Source of the DNA: an uncultured Mollicutes bacterium
GTDB lineage: Bacteria > Bacillota_I > Bacilli_A > ML615J-28 > CAG-313
Reading direction: 5' to 3'
DNA: 64,000 nt
Assembly: GCA_900539265.1 (NCBI GenBank)
Contig: UQBM01000005.1
Span: 1-64,000, forward strand
Below the pieces are notes generated by a model. The model had not been told where the DNA came from, made no database searches, and saw nothing but the letters and a program-made list of their open reading frames with translations. Below, in pieces: positions 58,357 through 64,000 of this stretch. Made by a program: the position numbers and the translations under genes. Numbering within the stretch: position 1 is the stretch's first letter; each line of letters opens with the position of its first letter.

Positions 58357-59275
58357 AAGTAATACTATAATTCAAAAAAGTTTAATGGATAAAATTTGGC
58401 GGTATCTTTTTTTAGCAGTCGCTTTAATTTGTTCATCAGTTATTATTTTTATAGTTTTGTTTATTTTGATAAAAGGATTAACTCCTTTTATTAAAAACTA
58501 TAATATTGATGGTGTTTTTTATAAAGTAGATTTTATAAAATTTATATTTGGAATTAGATGGTTTAAAAATCCAAATATTTATGGTATTGGTTTTATTATT
58601 GTTAATACAATTTATGTTACTATTTTATCGTTGCTTATTGCTATTCCAATTTCAATTTTAACTGCTCTTTTTATAGCAAAAATTGCTCCTAAAAAGATTA
58701 GTAGTATATTAAGTTATATTATTGAGTTACTATCAAGTATTCCTTCGGTTATTTATGGGATGTTTGGAATGGGAATAGTAACCAAAATAGTAAAAGAATT
58801 TAGTAATTTTTTTGGATATCAAAGTGCTGGAGGGCTTTCAGTATTAACAGTTGCAATTGTACTAGCAATAATGATTATTCCAACTATTACGATGATTTCG
58901 GTTTCCTCAATTAAGGCGGTGAAAAAAACATATATTGAGGGCTCTCTTGCACTTGGAGCCTCAACTACGCAAACAAATTTTAAAATTGTTTTATCAAGCG
59001 CAAAAAATGGAATATTTTCTGGTATCATACTAGGAATAGGTAGAGCATTAGGTGAAGCCACCGCAGTTTCAATGGTTGCTGGAAATCCTAGTTCAGGTCC
59101 TAATTTTCATCCATTTGAGGCAACGAAAACTTTAACATCTACAATGCTTCAAGGTTTAACAGAGGCAGAAGGTTTAGAATATGATATAAGATTTAGTGTA
59201 GGAATTGTTTTAATCATTTTAATTTTAGGTAGTAATTTACTTTTGAATTTAGTGAAAAGGAGAATAAATATATAA
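58337..59275 (+). CDS. pstC: Phosphate ABC permease PstC
   Basis: 312 aa, six helices. VIFIVLFILIKGLTPFI near the N-terminus, SSIPSVIYGMFGMGIV and the EAA loop EGSLALGASTTQTNFKIVL, then GIGRALGEATAVSMVAGN. The ATG at 58337 follows ACGAGG; a longer in-frame start inside the kinase gene is rejected. Forms the membrane channel with PstA. Confidence 0.92.
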   Translation: MKKQTDKSNTIIQKSLMDKIWRYLFLAVALICSSVIIFIVLFILIKGLTPFIKNYNIDGVFYKVDFIKFIFGIRWFKNPNIYGIGFIIVNTIYVTILSLLIAIPISILTALFIAKIAPKKISSILSYIIELLSSIPSVIYGMFGMGIVTKIVKEFSNFFGYQSAGGLSVLTVAIVLAIMIIPTITMISVSSIKAVKKTYIEGSLALGASTTQTNFKIVLSSAKNGIFSGIILGIGRALGEATAVSMVAGNPSSGPNFHPFEATKTLTSTMLQGLTEAEGLEYDIRFSVGIVLIILILGSNLLLNLVKRRINI

Positions 59276-60513
59276 TGCAAGCATTAAATAATAATTTGTC
59301 AACTAAATTGAAAAAGCAAAAAATTAAGGACAATATTTTAAATATTATTACCTGGATTGTTTCAAGTTTCGGATTTATTATTTTAATAACTTTATTAACA
59401 TTTATCTTTGTCAAAGGTAGTAAAACATTATCATTTGATTTACTGTTTAGTAATTATTCTAAAACAACTTATTCCTTAGAAAAAACTTATAATACATCAC
59501 AATTCTTTATTGATCCAAAATTAGAAAATACATATTTTTCTAGTATTTGGGGAATATCTTTACAAAATGATAAAGATGCGGAAGGATTAGATGTTGTGAC
59601 AATTGCATATATTGATGAAAATTCCCCCTTTAATGAGTTAATAGAAAAAAATTCTGGTTCATCTATTCAAATTAAAGTAGGTTATCAGATATCAAAAATA
59701 GTTCTAATTAAAGAAGATGGTAAAACAATTTATGGAATTGCTAAAAAGGGAGCCTCAGATATGGTTGATTGCTTAAATCAGTCAAAAACAATTTCAGATG
59801 TAATTATTACAACAGGAGGAGGGGGAATACGCGGTTCTCTTTTAACGACAATTTATCTAATTATTATAACGCTTATCATCGCAATACCATTAGGAGTTGG
59901 AGGAGCTATATATTTAAATGAATATGCAAAAGATAATAAGTTTACTGCCATAATTAGAACAATGATTGATATGACATCAGGAATTCCTTCAATTATTTTT
60001 GGTTTAGTAGGGGCTATTATCTTTATTCCAATCTTTAATAAGGTGATTAATTCAAGTGGAGGCAGTATTATATCAGGAGCATTTACTATGTCTATTATCT
60101 TATTACCAATCATAATTAAAACAACGGAAGAGGCTTTGAAAGCTATACCACAAGATTATCGAAACGCATCTTTGGCACTAGGTGCATCTAAAATTCAAAC
60201 AATCTTTAAAGTAATTTTACCAAATGCAATAAACGGTATTTTAACTGCTATCTTACTTTCAATTGGAAGAATTATTGGAGAATCAGCGGCTCTTATTTAT
60301 GCTATAGGTACGGCAATTAAAGATAAAGCAATTTTAAATGAAAAATCTACAACTTTAGCTGTTCATATATGGACTTTACTTGAAGGAGATAACCCTAATT
60401 ATGAACATGCATGTGCTATTGCAATTGTTATTTTATTGACGGTTTTAGTTTTGAGTATTCTAATAAAAATTGTTTCAAAATTTTTAAACAAGGAGAAAAA
60501 CAATGCTATCTAA
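59275..60513 (+). CDS. pstA: Phosphate ABC permease PstA with extracytoplasmic PDZ-like insert
   Basis: 412 aa; PstA is usually near 290. Helix 1 is at about 25-48. Residues about 55-180 form an outside domain, including [32 protein letters not shown] and [18 protein letters not shown], which follows the strand pattern of a PDZ domain. Then come the normal five helices with [14 protein letters not shown] ([14 protein letters not shown]) and the EAA loop [19 protein letters not shown]. Start overlaps pstC by 1 bp (TAATG); end overlaps pstB. Confidence 0.9.
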   Translation: MQALNNNLSTKLKKQKIKDNILNIITWIVSSFGFIILITLLTFIFVKGSKTLSFDLLFSNYSKTTYSLEKTYNTSQFFIDPKLENTYFSSIWGISLQNDKDAEGLDVVTIAYIDENSPFNELIEKNSGSSIQIKVGYQISKIVLIKEDGKTIYGIAKKGASDMVDCLNQSKTISDVIITTGGGGIRGSLLTTIYLIIITLIIAIPLGVGGAIYLNEYAKDNKFTAIIRTMIDMTSGIPSIIFGLVGAIIFIPIFNKVINSSGGSIISGAFTMSIILLPIIIKTTEEALKAIPQDYRNASLALGASKIQTIFKVILPNAINGILTAILLSIGRIIGESAALIYAIGTAIKDKAILNEKSTTLAVHIWTLLEGDNPNYEHACAIAIVILLTVLVLSILIKIVSKFLNKEKNNAI

Positions 60514-61279
60514 AGAATTATTAAAAAAAACATCGCCTATTTTTGAAATAAAGGATGTCAATTTAAATTATGGTGAAAAGCAAGTTTTAAAAAATATTAA
60601 TTTAAGTATTTATAAGAATCAAGTTACTGCTTTCATTGGACCATCTGGTTGTGGAAAATCTACTTTACTTAGATGTTTAAATCGTATGAATGATTTAATT
60701 GAAAATTGCACGATAAATGGAACCATAAAATATAAAAAAGAAGATATAAAGCAAATGAATCCAATTGATTTAAGGACTAAGGTGGGTATGGTTTTTCAAA
60801 ATCCTAATCCTTTTCCAATGTCAATTTTTGATAATATTGCTTATGGTCCTAGATGCCAAGGTTTAAAAAATAAGGAAAAACTGCGTTTGATTGTTGAGGA
60901 TTCCTTAAAGAAAGCAGGGCTTTTTGAAGAAGTAAAGGATCGACTAAAGGATAACGCTTTAGGATTATCAGGTGGTCAACAACAGCGATTATGCATAGCT
61001 AGATGTATTGCAATGGCGCCAGAGGTAATTTTAATGGATGAGCCAACATCTGCGTTAGACCCAATTGCAACTCTTAAGATTGAAGAATTAATTAATAGTT
61101 TAAAAAAGGATTTTACAATAGTAATTGTGACCCACAATATGCAACAAGCAAGTAGAATCTCCGATTATACAGCCTTTTTTATGCTAGGTGAAATCGTAGA
61201 ATTTAATGAAACCATTAGTTTATTTAGTAATCCTCGAAATAAAAAAACTGAAGATTATATTACGGGAAGGTTTGGATAA
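60503..61279 (+). CDS. pstB: Phosphate ABC ATPase PstB
   Basis: 258 aa. Walker [30 protein letters not shown] typical of Pst[20 protein letters not shown], signature [16 protein letters not shown], Walker [13 protein letters not shown] and H-loop [13 protein letters not shown]. Energises PstCA. AAGGAG lies 8 nt upstream inside pstA. Confidence 0.95.
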   Translation: MLSKELLKKTSPIFEIKDVNLNYGEKQVLKNINLSIYKNQVTAFIGPSGCGKSTLLRCLNRMNDLIENCTINGTIKYKKEDIKQMNPIDLRTKVGMVFQNPNPFPMSIFDNIAYGPRCQGLKNKEKLRLIVEDSLKKAGLFEEVKDRLKDNALGLSGGQQQRLCIARCIAMAPEVILMDEPTSALDPIATLKIEELINSLKKDFTIVIVTHNMQQASRISDYTAFFMLGEIVEFNETISLFSNPRNKKTEDYITGRFG

Positions 61280-61280
61280 T

Positions 61281-61910
61281 ATGCAATTACAAAGTGAAAT
61301 TAAATATTTAAAACAAATGTTAATAAAAATGGCTGATCAAGTAAAAAATAATATTACAGATGCAGTAGCTTTTTATACAAAAAAAACAAAACCAATTATT
61401 ATTAATGATAAAATAGTTAATCAATATGAAGAATTAATAGATGAAATTTGTTTTAATCTTTTAATTAAAGAAAGATTATTTGCAAAAGATTTACGAGAAG
61501 TAATTGCCATTTTAAAACTTGTTGCTGATATTGAAAGAATAGGTGATCATGCTGAAGATATTATGGAATTTAGTCAAAAATTAGAGACCATTGATATTAA
61601 GAATAGTGAAAATATTAATAAAATGGTTCAGATTGCTTTAAAAATGATAAATGATGCCATTCTTAGTTTTGTCAATGAAGATATTGAATTGGCCAAGAAG
61701 ACAATTTTATTGGATGATGAAGTTGATCATATTTATGCTATGATTATCTCAGATTTAATTCATTTTGATAAAAACACAGAATATGCTATTCCTTATATTA
61801 TATATACAACTCTTGTAGCAAAATATATTGAAAGAATTGCTGACCATGCATCAAATATTGCCGAATGGGTTAGTTATATTATTGAAGGTGCTGTATTTAA
61901 AAATAACTGA
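61281..61910 (+). CDS. phoU: Phosphate signalling protein PhoU
   Basis: 209 aa, all helical, two PhoU repeats: DEICFNLLIKERLFAKDLRE with VADIERIGDHAEDI (about 90-103), then AKYIERIADHASNIAEWV (about 180-197). It connects Pst transport with the PhoR kinase and prevents excess uptake. The ATG at 61281 follows GGAAGG; a longer in-frame start inside pstB is rejected. Last gene of the pst operon. Confidence 0.93.
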   Translation: MQLQSEIKYLKQMLIKMADQVKNNITDAVAFYTKKTKPIIINDKIVNQYEELIDEICFNLLIKERLFAKDLREVIAILKLVADIERIGDHAEDIMEFSQKLETIDIKNSENINKMVQIALKMINDAILSFVNEDIELAKKTILLDDEVDHIYAMIISDLIHFDKNTEYAIPYIIYTTLVAKYIERIADHASNIAEWVSYIIEGAVFKNN

Positions 61911-61929
61911 CATTAAAATGTCAGTTATA
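61903..61929 (+). terminator. Hairpin after phoU
   Basis: ATAACTGACATT / AATGTCAGTTAT overlapping the phoU stop. T content after the stem is modest, so termination may be partial. Confidence 0.6.
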
Positions 61930-61973
61930 ATATTTGTTATTGAATACATTTTATACATAATAATACATTTAAG

Positions 61974-62002
61974 TTGAAAAAGAAAGCCAAATATAGTATA
62001 AT
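61974..62002 (+). promoter_or_regulatory. Promoter of the natAB-type operon
   Basis: TTGAAA (61974-61979), 17-bp spacer, TATAAT (61997-62002). Confidence 0.75.
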
Positions 62003-62028
62003 AAGTTTATTATTTATGAAGGAGAGAA

Positions 62029-62811
62029 ATGATGGAAGAAATATTAATAGTTAATAATTTGAGGAAAACTTTTAAATTAACTGCTAAGCAGCGAAAAATT
62101 AACAAAACAGATGATTTGTATAAAGTTGCCGTAGATGGCCTATCCTTTAAAGCTTATAAAGGAGAAATTTATGGTTTATTAGGACCAAATGGTGCAGGAA
62201 AGACAACAACTCTTAGAATTATATCAACACTGATTAAGGCAGATAGTGGCAATGTGTTAGTTGATAACATTGATATTGCGAAAAATCCTGATATGGTTCG
62301 TCAAAGAATTGGTTTTTTGACAAGTGAGTTAAAACTAGAAGATTTTTTCACTCCTAATTATTTATACGATTATTTTTCGGCTCTGCACAAAATTGAAAAG
62401 GATGTATCAGATCAAAGAAAAAATTATTTATTTAAAAAATTTGGTATTGATAATTTTAAAGAGGTTAAAATTGGTGATTTATCAACAGGAATGAAACAGA
62501 AAGTATCGCTTGTAATCTCAATTGTTCATAATCCAGAAATTATTATTTTTGATGAGCCAACTAATGGATTAGATGTTATTACAGCAAAGTCAGTTACTGA
62601 TTTTTTGATTGAATTAAAAAAAGAAGGAAAGACAATAATTCTTTCAACGCATATTTTTTCGCTTGTTGAAAAATTATGTGATCGTGTAGGAATTATTTTT
62701 GATGGCAAAATGGTTAAGGATGATAGTTTAACAAATTTAACAAAAGAAAAAACATTAGAAGATGTCTTTTTTGAATTATATGATGAAAGGATTGGTGATA
62801 AATATGAATAA
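62029..62811 (+). CDS. natA: ABC exporter ATPase, NatA type
   Basis: 260 aa. Walker A GPNGAGKTT (about 55-63), signature LSTGMKQKVSLVISI, Walker B IIIFDEPTNGLDV and H-loop LSTHIF. The stretch RQRIGFLTSELKLEDFFTPN is typical of the NatA/CcmA group of Na+ or drug exporters. AAGGAG site; two adjacent ATGs. Overlaps the permease gene start by 8 bp. Substrate not certain. Confidence 0.85.
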   Translation: MMEEILIVNNLRKTFKLTAKQRKINKTDDLYKVAVDGLSFKAYKGEIYGLLGPNGAGKTTTLRIISTLIKADSGNVLVDNIDIAKNPDMVRQRIGFLTSELKLEDFFTPNYLYDYFSALHKIEKDVSDQRKNYLFKKFGIDNFKEVKIGDLSTGMKQKVSLVISIVHNPEIIIFDEPTNGLDVITAKSVTDFLIELKKEGKTIILSTHIFSLVEKLCDRVGIIFDGKMVKDDSLTNLTKEKTLEDVFFELYDERIGDKYE

Positions 62812-63973
62812 TATATGGACAATTGTAAAAAAAGAATTAAAAAGATTTTTTACTGATCCAAGAATGATTATGGGTTTAATATTACCAGGTGTTTTAATAT
62901 TTGTTATTTATAATTTAATGGGAAACATTTCAATGGAGAAGATATCACCTACCATTACTGATTTTACGATTTATATTGAAAATGAGCCAACAGAGTTTCA
63001 ATCTTTTTTAAATAAAGATGGATGGAATATAAATAAAAATGGAGAAAATTTATCAAAAGATAAGATTATAGATAAAATAAAAGGTAAAGAGGTTGATCTT
63101 TATATTATATATGAAGAAGATTTTTATCAAAAGATGCTTGCTTATGATATTAATACAGGAAAGATAGCACCTAATATAGAAATATATTATAATTCTACTT
63201 CGGAATCATCTAATTTATTGTATAATTATTATCTGGAGGTATTAAATCAATATGAAAGTAATATTTCAAATAAATTTGATATTAATCGAGATTTGGATAT
63301 CAAATATGATGTAGCTAAAAAAGAAGATACGACAATTCAAATCATTTCAATGATGTTACCTTTTTTATTAATGGTTTTTCTTTTTTCAGGAGCAATGGGA
63401 GTATGTAGTGAATCTGTAGCAGGCGAAAAAGAAAGAGGAACGATTGCAACATTATTAATAACACCGACTAGGAGAAGTCATATTGCTATTGGGAAAATAC
63501 TATCACTTGGGATTACTTCTTTAGTTTCAGCACTTGTAAGCTTTTTGGGTCTAATGTTATCACTGCCAAAATTAATGGGGACAGATTTTTCGTTTCAAGC
63601 ATATGGTTTTTCAACAATTATTTTGATGCTAGTTTTAATAGTTATTACTGTATTACTGTTCACAACGCTTCTTACAATTGTATCAACTTTTGCTAAAAGT
63701 GTAAAAGAAGCAACCTCTTATGCAATACCTTTGATGATGATCGTATTGTTAGTTGGTATTACTAATTTTATGTCGACAACAGTTTCTAGTAATTATTTGT
63801 TATATATCATTCCTATTTATAATATTGTTCAGTGCTTAATTGGCGTATTCAGTATTACAATAGATCCAGTTTCTTTTGCTATTTGTATCATAAGTAATGC
63901 AATTTACATTGGAATTGGTGTCTTTTTATTGACAAAAATGTTTAATAATGAACGTATAATTTTTAATAGGTAA
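62804..63973 (+). CDS. natB: ABC-2 type permease, NatB type
   Basis: 389 aa. Begins IWTIVKKELKRFFTDPRMI, the ABC-2/NatB N-terminal signature, with one helix, an extracytoplasmic domain of about 150 residues, and then five to six helices including GVCSESVAGEKERGTIATLL and LITPTRRSHIAIGKI. Partner of the preceding ATPase for export of sodium or a hydrophobic compound. The ATG at 62804 fits the fold; a longer in-frame start lies inside natA. Confidence 0.87.
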   Translation: MNNIWTIVKKELKRFFTDPRMIMGLILPGVLIFVIYNLMGNISMEKISPTITDFTIYIENEPTEFQSFLNKDGWNINKNGENLSKDKIIDKIKGKEVDLYIIYEEDFYQKMLAYDINTGKIAPNIEIYYNSTSESSNLLYNYYLEVLNQYESNISNKFDINRDLDIKYDVAKKEDTTIQIISMMLPFLLMVFLFSGAMGVCSESVAGEKERGTIATLLITPTRRSHIAIGKILSLGITSLVSALVSFLGLMLSLPKLMGTDFSFQAYGFSTIILMLVLIVITVLLFTTLLTIVSTFAKSVKEATSYAIPLMMIVLLVGITNFMSTTVSSNYLLYIIPIYNIVQCLIGVFSITIDPVSFAICIISNAIYIGIGVFLLTKMFNNERIIFNR

Positions 63974-63979
63974 AATATA

Positions 63980-64000
63980 TGCATAAAATAATTGAGATAA
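63980..64000 (+). CDS. Possible start of a further gene (cut by the window end)
   Basis: An ATG at 63980, 6 bp after the natB stop, opens a frame (MHKIIEI) that runs off the window. Too short to identify; spacing suggests it belongs to the natAB operon. Confidence 0.3.

Overview
The window is very AT-rich. It comes from a low-GC monoderm, most likely an uncultured gut-type Bacilli/Mycoplasmatota-like lineage. TGA is used as a normal stop (for example in asd and in ABC genes with ATGA overlaps), so the code is not the Mycoplasma/Spiroplasma code. Shine-Dalgarno sites of the AAAGGAG/AGGTGA type and sigma-A promoters (TTGACA-17-TATAAT) are easy to see. The rsmD-coaD-ylbJ neighbourhood is the Bacilli arrangement.

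Left chromosomal part (1-29000): a DapB-like/2,4-diaminopentanoate dehydrogenase-like enzyme; gdhA; a tightly overlapped aspartate-to-threonine operon (thrC-thrB-ACT-hom-asd-lysC) in which Hom lacks its own ACT domain and a stand-alone HTH-ACT protein sits just upstream; a lipoprotein serpin; a MarR regulator with a candidate operator; three separate heterodimeric ABC exporter pairs, each with one degenerate and one consensus ATPase half; dut, a DUF5662-like gene, a GNAT acetyltransferase, a TM2 protein, lysA, a HNH-like small protein, rsmD, coaD, a short YlbJ homologue and a leaderless LysM amidase.

Accessory part (about 29013-47194): a tandem array of mobile elements at the 3' half of a minus-strand tRNA-Arg(TCT) gene (47118-47194). 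The intact-looking element B (about 32386-47172) lies between 57-bp direct repeats of the tRNA 3' half. It encodes a tyrosine integrase, a Rep_trans replication initiator, a Zot-like P-loop ATPase with an N-terminal membrane anchor, several tiny one-helix membrane proteins, a 63-aa protein shaped like a filamentous-phage major coat protein, and two large secreted proteins with C-terminal anchors. I read it as an inovirus/plectrovirus-like filamentous prophage. To its left lies a 3.2-kb deletion derivative (element A) sharing its small genes, and left of that a roughly 110-bp relic of a third copy. Both A and B carry, at the same place, two small RNAs with their own consensus promoters and terminators. 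The first has a covarying stem and a conserved C-rich loop complementary to the AGAAAGG ribosome binding sites of the element. This RNA pair with its divergent small-protein/lipoprotein cassette is the least explained system in the window.

Right chromosomal part (47195-64000): a branched-chain amino-acid (Liv-type) ABC transporter operon with an enlarged LivF; a Na/Pi-cotransporter followed by a PhoP/PhoR-type two-component pair; a pst phosphate-uptake operon (pstS, a pyridoxal-kinase-like gene, pstC, pstA with an extracytoplasmic PDZ-like insert, pstB, phoU) preceded by a PhoP-box-like direct repeat; and a NatAB-type ABC exporter. The last bases may start another gene.
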